Assembly: GCF_009707865.1 (NCBI RefSeq)
Contig: NZ_WMBA01000021.1
Span: 41,924-105,923 of the forward strand
Source of the DNA: Amycolatopsis pithecellobii
Lineage (GTDB): Bacteria > Actinomycetota > Actinomycetes > Mycobacteriales > Pseudonocardiaceae
Length of the DNA: 64,000 nt
Direction of reading: 5' to 3'
The position numbers were made by a program, and so were the translations under genes. Below the pieces are notes generated by a model. The model worked only from the letters and a program-made list of their open reading frames with translations, had not been told where the DNA came from and did not search any database. Shown here piece after piece: positions 26,501-38,500 of this stretch (position 1 is its first letter; each line of letters opens with the position of its first letter).

Positions 26501-29500
26501 TGCCGTTCGAGAACCTGCTGGCCCGATTGGGGGCGGGAGAAGCGGTGACGGATGCGCAGATCCGTCACGCCGCGTTCCGGGTCCGGCAGGCGGCGCGCCG
26601 GCTCGGCTGGTCGAACGCGAGGATGTTCGAGTTCATCGCGGATCGGCAGCCCACGCAGGACCAGGTGCGCGACCGCGACTATCTCGTCGCCGAAGCCCGT
26701 CGCTGGGCCGGCGAGGATGCCGGGGCCCCGCAGACCGACCGGGCCGAGATCAGCCGCAGGCCCTGGTATGACCGGCACCAGCTGGACGCCGCGGTGGCGA
26801 AGGTCGGCCCCGAGCACGAAGCCAAGCTCATCGAACTGGCTCTGGCGCTCGACAAGATGCCCGAAGAGGTCGAACTCTTCGGCTCCGATCCGACCCGGAT
26901 CAAGGCGACCAGAGCGCAGATGCTGGACGCCGCCGTGCAGCTCGCGGTGCAGCCAAGGGATCTGAGGGCGTTCCTGCTGGCGGAACCGGTCGAGTCGGAG
27001 AAGAACGCACTGGGCGTCGCCGACCCGCAGACGATGGTGGATGACATCGTCAAGGGGTACAAGGCCTGGGACAAGAAGGTGCGCCGGCAGCTGGAGCTGC
27101 CCGATGACCAGAGCATCGGCCGGTTGTTCGGGCAGCTGCAGAACAACGGCCTGACGATGTCCTACCTGGACGAGCTGGGCCCCGAGGAGGCGGTGCGGGA
27201 GGCCCGCCGGTATCGGCTGGCCGACCGGCTCGACATCGACGTCGACCAGATCCGCCAGGACGAACGGCGGACGCCGCCGCTGGACTACGAGAAGGCCGAG
27301 GACCTGCTTCCGGTACTGGGCCAGCCCCAGACCCATGAGAACCTGGTGTCCCTGCTTCAGTACGCCCGCCGCATCCACCGCCTGCCCGACCACCTGTCGC
27401 GGGTGGCCGATGAGTTCGGGGTCCCGGAAGACAAGCTGTACCTGGTGGCCAGGGCACTGGGTGCCGACCCCGAGGGGTTGCGGCCCTTCCCCGGTCTGCT
27501 CGACCTGGTGCGGCAGACCCCGGCCGACCAGCTGCTCACCCCCGCGTTCGGCGAGCAGCTGAGAACCCACGTCGGCGTGGTGTCTTCGCTGGCAGGCCGG
27601 CTTGGCTGGTCCGACGCGGACGTTTACCGCTTCATCGCGGACATCGAGCCGACCCGCGAGGCCATGGAGGCGGCGAACGCGCACCCCGACAACGCGGCGC
27701 CATGGCAGGCACCGGCCGGCAACGACTTCCTCCGGACAGCCCGGGAGTGGGGCCAGGCCAACGACGTCGTCACGAACTACCTCAAGCCGGCGGCCGATCT
27801 GCAGCCACGGGTCTACGGCACCGACGTCACGCGGGCGATGGTGCAGCCACACCGGTTGCACGAGGCGGTCACCGAGATCGGGCCGGAACGAGTGCCCGAG
27901 GTGCTGGACCATGCGCTGGCCACCGGCTGGCTGCCCAGCTCACTGGCCGGGCAGGCCAGGACCATCGGGGTGTCCGCGCCGGCGCTGTTCGACATGGCCG
28001 CCGAGCTGCTGGTGCATCCCGATGACGTGGTGGCCTTCGTGCGTTCGGCCGGTGCACAGCTGCGCGACAAGGACGGGAACCTCATCCCGGAGCAGGTGAC
28101 GGCGCGGTATCCCGGGTGGGCGGCACGCCAGCGGGAGTGGCTGGACCTCGGCGTGAACCATTCGCTCGCGCAGGTCTTCAACCACCTGCGGGGCACCGGG
28201 CGGACCTTCGCGTCGCTGGAACCGGACAACATGTCCCAGGCGGAGGCGCGGGCGGCGCTCGAGCCGATCCGGCTGGACCTCGATGCCAGGGCGTGGGAGC
28301 GGTGGTCGCCGTGGCTGGGTCTCACCGACCCCGCCAACGCTCTGGGCAGGTCGATCGCCAACCATCCCGACGGGCTACGCCGGGTGGACTTCACCGGCGT
28401 GGTCCGGGTGATCGCCGGCCTGGGAATGCCGCGGCTTTATCCCAACTTCCTGACGTTCGCCGAGCTCAACCGGCACGCCGGCCGGGTCGTGGATGACCTC
28501 CCCGAGGCGTCGGAGAAGGCAGGGCTGCCGATGCCGGTCACGGTGACCCTCGCCGGCGGCATCGGCGCGGATCCGCGAGCGCTGGTGGCGTTCAAGGATC
28601 TCATCGACACCGCTGTCGGGGTCTCCCACGACGGTTCGGTGTCCCACGGAGTTGCCCGCCTCGGCGGCGACATCCACAACCGCACCGCCGCATTGGCCAA
28701 CCGGCTGGGCTGGAGCACCGACGAGACGTACCGGTTCCTGGGGGCGCTGCAGGCCGAGCCGGCGCAGCTCTTGGGGTGGCTGCGCGATATCAGCCAACTC
28801 ACGAAGGCCCGCGGGCTGCCGGCGCCCACGCTGTTCGGGCTGGCCCGGGACCTGACTGCCGATCCGGTGGATGTGGCGAGGTTCATCCGCTCCAATCCGC
28901 AGAACCTGCGGGGTGCCGATGGCGCGATCGATCCGGCGAAGGTGACGGCGGAGTATCCGAAGTGGACGGGCGCACGTGCCGGCAAGGCGGGCGACCAGCT
29001 GGTGCTCGACCAGGGCGCGGTCACCGCGCTGGCGACCGTGCTGGGGGTCCCGGCCGATCAGCTGGAGGCCTACAGCCGCAGTATCGGCCGCCTCCCCGAC
29101 GACATTCCCGAGCTGGCCGCCCGGTTCAACGTGCAACCGGAGCGCCTGTACGGGCTCGCCCGCGAGATGGATGTGGACGCCGCGCACCTGCCGGTGTTCA
29201 CCGATCTGATCCGCGCGCTCCAGCTGCCGCCGGGGGCACCCAATACCGAAGCGTGGACCCGGAATGCCCGGCAGCGGGTCGAGCGCGAGGTCTCCACACT
29301 GGCGGCCGCGATGGGCTGGCCGCGGCGGGAGATGTACCGGTTCCTCAGCGCTCACCGGCCGTCGACGCAGGAGATGACCGTCGCCACCGCGGCCGTCATG
29401 GACGGCACGGACAGCCACCTTCTCGACGCCGCGCGGCAGTGGGGCAAGACCAACGGGGTGCGGACGGATCACGTGACGGCCCTGGTGAACCGGGACCGCA

Positions 29501-32500
29501 TCCGGGGCGGCGTCATGCAGCCCGTGGATCCGGCGGAGTTCGGGGACCTCCGCGGTGCGCCGTGGGTGGACCAGGACCAGGTGGCGCGGGCGGTCGACGA
29601 GGTCGGGTTCCACCGGCTGCGGGATGTGCTGCGGCTGGCGAGGTGGCACAGCCGGGTCGCGGGTGACGTGGGCGAGCGGGCCCGCTCGATCGGGGTGTCG
29701 CCGGGTGAGTTGCTGGACATGGCCGTCAAGCTGGAGGCGGATCCCGCGGATGTGGCGGTGTTCGTCCGGGCGAACGAACACCATCTCCGGGGGCCTGGCG
29801 GGGTCCTGAACCAGGTGGGCGTGGTATCGAGCTATCCCACGTGGGTGGCGAGACTGCGCAGCCACGCGGGATTGTCGCCGAACGAATCCATCGCGGTCCT
29901 GGACGACGTGATGCGTGCCGGTGGCATCACCACAGGTCTTGCCAAACTCGTGTCCGAAAGCCCGACCCGTGCCCGCGACTTCGTCAATCGGCTCCGGCCA
30001 CGGTTGACCGACGACGTCGCGCGGCGGTGGGCCACTCGACTGGGGGCGGACGAGGAGGCGATCGCACGGGACGTGCAGGAGTCCCCCGAGCTGGCCTACC
30101 GCCAGCTGGTCGATGTGCTGGAGCAGTCGCGTGAAGTGCGGGCGACTTCGGACAACCTGGCCAAGCTGTACTCGCTGAGCAAGGTCACCAAGCGGTTCCC
30201 CGACGACATCCAGCAGGTGGCGAACCAGCGGGGGCTCACCTTCGGGCAAACCTTCCACCTGGCGACCACGCTGGAGCTGGACCCACGAGCGCTGCTCCAC
30301 TTCCAGCCGGGCACCCCGGAAGCCATGGGGAAGGCGGCCGATGACCTCGCGAACCGGCTGGGGCTGACGCGCGGCGAGTTGTCGCGGTTCCTCGCGGAGG
30401 TGCAACCCCCGCCGAGCTCGATTCCTCAGCTCAACGCGCACAATGAACCGCTGCGGTCGTGGGCGGCGCGGAACGGGGTCCCGTCCTATCTCGCCGCGGC
30501 CAGCCAGGAATTCCAGCCGCTGCGTTCGCGCGGCCACTTCAAGCTGCACGAGCTGCGGCGGATGGTCGAGGAGTTCGGGGAGAACAGCGCCGAGTCGATT
30601 CTCGGGCTGACCCGGGTGATCCAGCGGCTGCCGTCCGACCTCGTGCTGGGCAACCTCGCCCGCGAAGAAACCATGCACCGGCGGGAGATGTTCCTGGCTT
30701 CGGTCCGGTTGGGGGTGGACCCGCGGGATCTCGAGGCGTTCGTGCTGTCGAAGCCGGCCGGGGTCCGCCGGCTGCCGGACAACCGTGCCTACCTGCCGGA
30801 CGTCGTGGCGAAGTACCCGGCGTGGGCGGCGCGTCAGCGTCAGCGCCTCAACCTGGGGCCGCACGACCCGCTTGCGATGGTGTTCAAGCACCTGCAAGGC
30901 CACGAGTGGACGTTCGCCGACCTGGACGACATCCGCGATGACGCTGCGGCGGCGGCGGAAGTCGACGACGTGCGGGCGAACCTGCCCGCGGAAGCAAACC
31001 GGATCCAGCTCGGTGAGCGGCACAAGGCCGACTTCGCGAAGTACGGGTACACACCGGTCGCGATGCCGAAGCTGACGGGGGTGAACCAGGCCAACTACCA
31101 GCGCGGGGTGCGCGAAAACATCCTCGGGTACCTGCTGAACTGCCTGATGGCGGTGGTGGAGACCTACAACACCGTCAAGGCGGTGGCCGAGGGGGCGCCG
31201 ACCGACAGTTTCGTGGCTCCCGCGGTCATCGGTGGTGCGGGTCCGACCGCGGCGCTGGAACACGTGGCCCGCTCGGAGTTCCGGCCGATGCCCGGTGGGT
31301 ACGACGGCGTGCGGGCGCACATGGAGCAGCTGCCGCTGGGCGCACAGGCCGCGGTGATCACGAAGTCCGGGGACGGCGTGGGGCACGGGTTCAACGTGGT
31401 GCACAACCCGTTGACGGGTATGGTCGACTTCCTCGACGGGGTGGACGGTTCGACGCCTGATCTGCGGGGCTCCGCGGAGAAGGTGTGGTTCATGCCGCTG
31501 CCGGAGCTGCCGCGGCGCGAGTTCCTGCACCTGCCCGATCCGAACTACGCCGGCCCGGTGCCGTATGCGGAGTTCCCGGAGGACCGGCCGCCCGAGATGA
31601 TCGGCAGGCCCCGTGCGATCGAACGTCTGCTCAAGCATTTCCGGTCGGGGCCGGATGTGCCCGATCGGGCGCCGGAACCGGCGGTCGAACCGAAGGGGCA
31701 GCCGGCGCAGCTGACGCAGGAGGATCTGGAGGCGCTGCGCGACCAGGCGGTGCGCGCGAAGGCGTCGATACCTCGTTTGCAGGAGGGCCTGACGGCGTTC
31801 GCGCAGCGGTTGAGCGACGACGACGTGCGCTACGCCGCCGAACTGATGAACCAGCTCGGGTTGCGAGGCTCGAAGAGCTGGCTCGAGCTGATCGAGACCA
31901 GCAGCGAACTCGGCCGGATTCCCGACGAGCTGCCTGGCCTGGCGGAGCAGCTGGGGGTGCGCCCCGATCACCTCTTCGAGATGGTGAAGACGCCGTTCCT
32001 GTTCGGCAGGCTCGACCCGAACGCGCTGCCCCATTTCCGGGACCTGCTCGCCACGATGGGCGACCCGCCGCACGGGGTGCCGCCCGGAATGGTGTTCAGG
32101 TCGATCAGCAACCACCTGGTGGCCAAGAAGAGTGAGCCGGGCGGCAATCCTCATGGCGCGTTGCTCGCGTGGACACTGCCGGACCTGCTCGAGTTCCTCG
32201 CCGATCCCGCGACGCCGGTGGGGATCATGGACAACGCGGATGCGTTTGCCTACATCGCGGCGCGGTGGTGGTCCGAAAAGTCGCTGGGCGTGCGGCCCGA
32301 GGAGTTCGACGAGGCCACCGCGATCGCGCAGCGCCTTGGCAGGAACCTCGGCCACGAAGCGCTGTCGGCTGCGGCGGTATCTCTGGGGCGCCGGCGGGTT
32401 CTCGACGTACTGCGGCTGGCCGAGGGACTGGGTCACGTCCCGTGGTTCGACCGCGAGCTGGCCGGCAAGGCGGGGATGACCCCGGAGCAGTTGCTGGACA

Positions 32501-35500
32501 CCGCATTGGCCGGGCGAACCGAGCCGGCCGAGATCGAGGCCTACGTCAACTCCGGCCAGTTCCGGCCGCCGCTCGACGGCGGTTCGCCGGCCGAGCACAT
32601 CGCGCAGGGATACCGGTCGTGGGCGCAGGGGCACCGGCAGCGGCTCGACCTCCCCGAAGGCTTCCCGATGCGCCGGGTGGGCGGCTGGCTCACCCGGCAG
32701 AACCTGACCTTCCCGCTGCTGAGCGCGATGAGCCCGTACCAGGCTGCCCGCGCGCTCGCCGGGACCCCGCACGCCGAGCACACCCTGTCCGGCCGGGAAC
32801 TCGCCGAAGGTGGCGTCGTTTCGGCGGAGACCTTCCGCGGGCGTCCCGAAGCGGAACAGCAGTACCTGCAACGGTTCTACGGCAAGGTGCCCGCGGTGAA
32901 CCGCATGATGAGCGAGCCCGATGCGGCGCTGCTCGCGTGCGCGCCGGGCGTGCTCACGCTCTACAACAAGCTGAACGCCGAGCAGTTCGCCCCGGGCGCG
33001 CGGCCGGAGGTCACACCGGTCGGACGGCTCGTGCCGACCACGGCGGTCGAGGAGGCGGCCGGGTCCAGCTTCGAGCTGATGCCCGGCGGCGCCGACGGCG
33101 TGGAGCGTTATCTGCGTTCGCAGGACCCGAGCGCCCAGGCCCTCGTGGTGACGCAATCCAAGGCCGGCGTCGGCCACACGCTGCTCGTGGCGCGCAACCC
33201 GCAGACCGGCAAGATCGACTACCTCGACGCCGGTACGGCACGGGATTTCGGGTCCGATGAGCTTGACCCCCGGGACGCCGAGCGGCCGGCGGTCCGGCTG
33301 GGTGAGCGCCCGGCCGCCGGAGAGCGCGTGTGGTTCCTGCCGCTGCCCGAGGCCAGGGGCGGCGCGGGCATCACCGTGCACAGCTGGCCCGACACCCCAC
33401 CATGGGAGGAGCTGGCGCGCAGCGCCGGGCTGGGTAACCCCGATGTCCGCCCGGAGGTGCTGGGCATGGCCGCGCCGGTCTCCGCGGCGTTCCTCGCCCT
33501 CGGTGACGGGCAGCTGGTCGAGCTGGGCACCAGCGCGAACGGTTCGGTGCGCGTCGATGAAGCACCCGAGGACATGCACTTGCTGGAAGCCCTCGAGGAC
33601 ACCCTGCAGCTGTTCCCGCCGGGGCAGATCAACCGCCTGGTGCTCGAGCTGCGCAAGTCGCCGTCGACATCGCGTCCGGGTGGCGGACTGCACCCGACGT
33701 CGAAGCAGGAGAAGGGCCTCACCGAGCGGCTGATCGACATCGCGAACACCGGCATCCTCGGCCGGCGGTTCCCGATTACGGTCCGCTATCAGAGTCTCAA
33801 CGCGCCGCGGGTCACGGTCCAGGGCGCGGACGGCACCAAGTCGGTCGTGCCCTCGGAGCACGTGCTGCTCGCCTCGCAGTCGGCGATCGAACAGCTGCGG
33901 GCCGCGGGCATCGAGGTGCACGGTGTCGACCCGGTGACGCCGGCGCCGGTGTCGAACGAAGCGCGCGAGCCCGCTCCGTTCAGCGATATCCGGGACCAGG
34001 ATCCGGTGACGTCGTGGGGCGAGTCGCGCGACGGGGTCATCGGCCTGGTGCATGTGGACCCGATGCCGCAGGAGACCCTCGACGGGCTGCGGGACGAGCT
34101 CACCATGGCGGTCCACCACCAGGCACGCGTCGACGGTCCCGGCCGGGCGCCGATGAGCATGGACGACGATCTGGCGGGCAAGCTGGGCGCCTACCTCGAT
34201 CCCGCGTGGGTCGCAGAGCGGTTGCCGTATCTGCGCAGCCGTCGTGGCGACCACGTGGTGCTGCAGCACAACGGCCGGCGTTACAAGGTGCGGTTGCGGC
34301 TGGGCCTTGCCGAACCGCAGCAGAGCGGCAAGGCACCCGCGCACGATCCGGCCGAGGACGGGCAGCGGCCACTGACGAAGGTCGAGAAGCGGGCGGTGGC
34401 CACCACCGAGTCGCGGGACACCTCGTCCACCACGAACTTCCGGTCGTTCGGCATTCCCGGCCTGCCGTCGTGGGATGTCTGGTCCGGCCCGCTCGCCGCC
34501 GTCAAGTTCGTGCCCCGGCTCGCGGTGTCCCACAACCAGCTGTCGACGGGCTCGGCCGCGGCGTCCCGGATGATGCACCTCTCGGTGATGCGGAGCCGGG
34601 AGAACTCGAAGGCGTTCGATTTCCGGCTCCAGTGGCAGTACCGGATCGAGGCCGTGGACGAAGGTGTGCTGGACTCGCCGAACCAGCACGAGCCCTGGGA
34701 CGACGCCGACACCACCGGGACGACCCGTGCGGTGATACCGGATCACCTGACCGAGGCCGGCGCGCCGGTCCCGGACCCGGCCGACCCCTCGACGCAGCCG
34801 GTGGAGTCACTCGACGACATCCCGCTCTACTCGATGGACGCGGTCAAGGATCCCGGCCGGCTGCTGGACGAGGTGAACGCCGGCTACCGAACCGAATTCG
34901 CCGACCTGTCCGGGGATTCCCGGCGGGCGGTGGACGACTTCCTTTCCGAGAAGGCGCAAAAGGGCCACTTCCCGCTGATGCGCGACGGTGGTTATGTGTC
35001 ACCGACGTTGTTCGACAACAACGGTGACCCGATCGGCGTTTTGCAGGTCACCGCCGAGGTCGGTGAGTTCCGCCCGGCGCACCTGTCCACCAAGGTGATG
35101 ATGGAGAACTACCTCATCCGTGGGGTGCGCACCGAGGGCTCGGCGTCGCTGTCCAACAGCCTCGACCTCGGCGGTGATGTGCAGGTCACCTCCGGTGACT
35201 CGAACGACCCCGCGGCCGCCGGCAAACTCCACGCCGAGGTGAACCTCCACTACGACTACAAGAGGACCAATACCCGGAGCTTGAATTCGGGTGGGACCGC
35301 GTCGCTCGCGCATTCGCTGAAGTCCGCGAACCCGCATTTCCTGGCCGATACGGATCTGCGGTACAAGGTGACGTTGATCCGGCCGGGTAAGGCGCCTGAG
35401 GTGCGTGATCTGGGTACGTGGCCCGATGGCGCACGGATGCGGGTGCACAGCAAGGCTTTGGCGCAGGGCATCGAAAACCCGCCGCCCCGTTACCTTCCCG

Positions 35501-38500
35501 ACGAGATCAGGTCGCTGCGTTATCTGGGGCTGTCCTCGACCACGAACAAGATCAAGGGCACGGAACAGCTGTTCGACCGGGCGGCGCGCTGGCTGACCGA
35601 CGGCGGCTACCTCCCGTCGGCGGAGGGCAATCCGAGCAAGGCCGAGCAGGCGGCGCAGCTGGAGAACTTCCGCCGGTTCGTGTCGATGCGGTCGGATCTG
35701 GGGCTGCGTTCCGCGATGGACGAAGCGGTTGACGGTGGGCATTCGGAGTGGTTCGACAAGCCCACCACGACCGGTGTGGAGCGGGTCGAACTGCGCCTGG
35801 GCGCGCGGCCCGGCACGGGGGAGCCGGCGCATCAGCGGACGGTCGAGAACGTCCAGATCATCAACTGGAGCAACAACACCACGGTCGGCACCGCCGGCAG
35901 TGGTGAGGAGGGTGCGCACACGGTCGGCGTATCCGCCGGCGCCGCCGGGATGGTCGGGACCAGGAAGCTGGAAGGCAACCTCAACCCCATCGACTTGAGC
36001 GGTCAGGTCGACATCACCGGGACCACCCGGTCGGCCGGCCAGAGCTCGATCTATGAGCAGGCTCTGCTGAGCGCCGCCGCGCAGAAGCTGGACGTCTTCG
36101 ATGTGCCGTTGGCGTTCTCCCTGGATGTGCACACGATCAGCGCCGACATCCCCGAGGTCCGGTTCGCCGAGAACCCGTTGACCGACGAGGAAGGCGCTGG
36201 GGGGACGCGGCCGTGGGACGACGGCTCCATGGAACTGTGGCTGCCGCAGCAGCGCACCACCGGCACCGACCCCGGTGCACTGGTGCCGGCCGGACCCGCG
36301 ACGGCCCGGCTGGCCGACGACGCGGCGCTCCGTCAGCTGCAACAGCTGATGACCACGGTGCCGCACAGCTCGATGGTGGACGCGATGGCCGGCTCCGGCG
36401 CGCTGATCCAGGCGTTCCGCGACGTCATCGCCGGCCGCTACGACAACCTGCCCGCCGGGGTCTTCCAGCCCGTGCTCGGTCCGTCGTCCGGCGTCGAACA
36501 CGGGTGGGCCTGGCACACCGCGTACGGGAGCGATCCCAACCACGCCGGGTCGGCTATCCAGCAGCTGGGACGAGACGCGCTGAGCCCGGCCAAGCTCATC
36601 GCCAACGGCCAGCAGATCCTGAATGGGATGTACGCGGCCGATCACCTGGCGACCTCCGGTGTGCTGACCGATACGGTCGCTTCACTGGAGCTCGAGGCCT
36701 ACCTCGACCAGCCCGCGCTGGTGACCAACCCCGAGTTCCAGGAGTCCGACCACGGTGGCTTCCCCGCCTACATCGAGACCGATGTCTACGCGCCGGATTC
36801 CACGTCACTGAGCAGGCAGCACGGCACCGCCTTCCAGGCGGGCGTCTCCGGGCGGCTCGGCTGGCGTTTCGACCAGGTTCCGGACGGACAGTCGAAACCG
36901 GTGCCCGTCGGCGACTCCACGCCGTCCGGCGACAAGAAGAAGAAGTCCGGGCGCACGGCGCTGACCTACAGCGGCCAGGCGAGCTACACCTGGGACAACA
37001 GGATCACCACCGAGGACGGCTCGCACACCCAGGTCAACCGTGTTTCCGCCGAGGACGACCGGATGTTCCGCTTCGCCTCGGACGTCTACTACGTGCTGAC
37101 CGTCAAACGCGGAAGCCGCAACGCGATCAGCAACTGGTTCGGCATCGGGCCGTACGGGGACGTCAAGGTGATCGTGAAGGTGCCGCGCGGCGCGCAGTTC
37201 GTGCTGACCGGGCACCAGGTCCGGCAGTACGCCGACCGCCTCGGCGCGGACGGCATGCGCCTCGCTTCCATCCCCGGCGCGTTGCCGGAGGAGGGGCAGG
37301 CGCGCTACCTGCCCGAGCGGTTCCGGGCCGGCGACGGCATCGGCCTCGGTGCGGTCACCGACGTGAGCACGTCGGCCCGTGCCCGCGCGAACGTCTATCT
37401 GCGGGAGGCCATCGACCTCGTCGAGCAGCACACGCCCGGAGTGCTGACCCCAGGTAACTCGGCCCACTGGCCGGGGTTGATGACGCAGCTGGCGGACAAC
37501 ACCTCGCCGGTGGGGCTGCGTGGGCTCGTCGGCCGCGGCGCTCAGGGCAGCGTGACGGTGACCTACCCCTACCGGCACGGGACGGGCGCCGAACGCGTCG
37601 AGCTGGAGTTCAGCGCCGCCCCCGAGACCCACCGGCTCGACACCGTCATCGGACACGAGCTGAACTCGAACTCCGGCGCCGACAACGGGGTGGAGGTCTA
37701 CGGCGCCCACGGCACCGGCACCTCCATCGCGCCGCGTGAGCGCACCCGCATCGTGTCCCACAACCACACGCTCAAGGCCGACTATCCCGGCAACGGCAGC
37801 GGGAACCAGCTCGGCGCGGGGATGCAGCTCCAGCGCGCCACGGGGCAGAGCCGCGCACTGAACCTCGAGGACCGCAGCGCACTGCGCACCCCGAAGGCGA
37901 CCGAGTTCGACGTGCCGTACGTGCTGAAGCTCAAGATCCGCAAGCTCCCCATGAACGGGCCGGTGATGGGCCTGCTGAACCGGGTCGGCCCCGCGGTCGT
38001 GGATCGCACCGCCGGCGCGCTGGTCCGCCGGTTCGGCACTCCGCCCGACGACACCCGGTCCGTGCCGGCGACCGCGAAGCTGCGGTTCGCCACCTCGGAG
38101 ACCGAAGTCGCCAACCCGGGCCTGCCCGCGCCGCCGATCACGGACCGGCTCATGCCCGCCGTGCTGGACGAAGATCCGACCGGACCGAACTGGCAGCCCG
38201 CGCACACGATCGTGAACATGGACGGCAGCGCCCCCGCGCGGCAGAAGCCCGACCCGCACAAGTTCCGCCTGCACCACGACTTCGCCGTACACACGTTCAA
38301 CGGCATCGAGCAGTTCCACGACGCCCTGCGCCAGGTCGCGCCCAAGCTGCTCCCCGAGGGGGCGCGGTTGTGGAAGTCGGAGGAGAACGCCGTCCAGCAG
38401 CTCACCGAGCTGCTCCGTCGCGGAGCTGTCACGCTGTCCAACGACCGCGGTGAGTTCGGGCTCGATTCGGCCGGCGTCGACAAGTCCGGGGTGACCGTCC

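Noticed and set aside
19021..27912. Antisense open frame of about 2,963 codons
   Set aside because: It is codon-for-codon complementary to the + strand gene and stays open because TTA, CTA and TCA are rare in the sense frame. Its translation is Arg/His/Pro/Gly/Gln-rich without domains, and it ends at the sense TTA codon.
28375..34746. Antisense open frame of about 2,123 codons
   Set aside because: Shadow of the sense frame, bounded by a sense CTA codon. It crosses several domain boundaries of the real protein.
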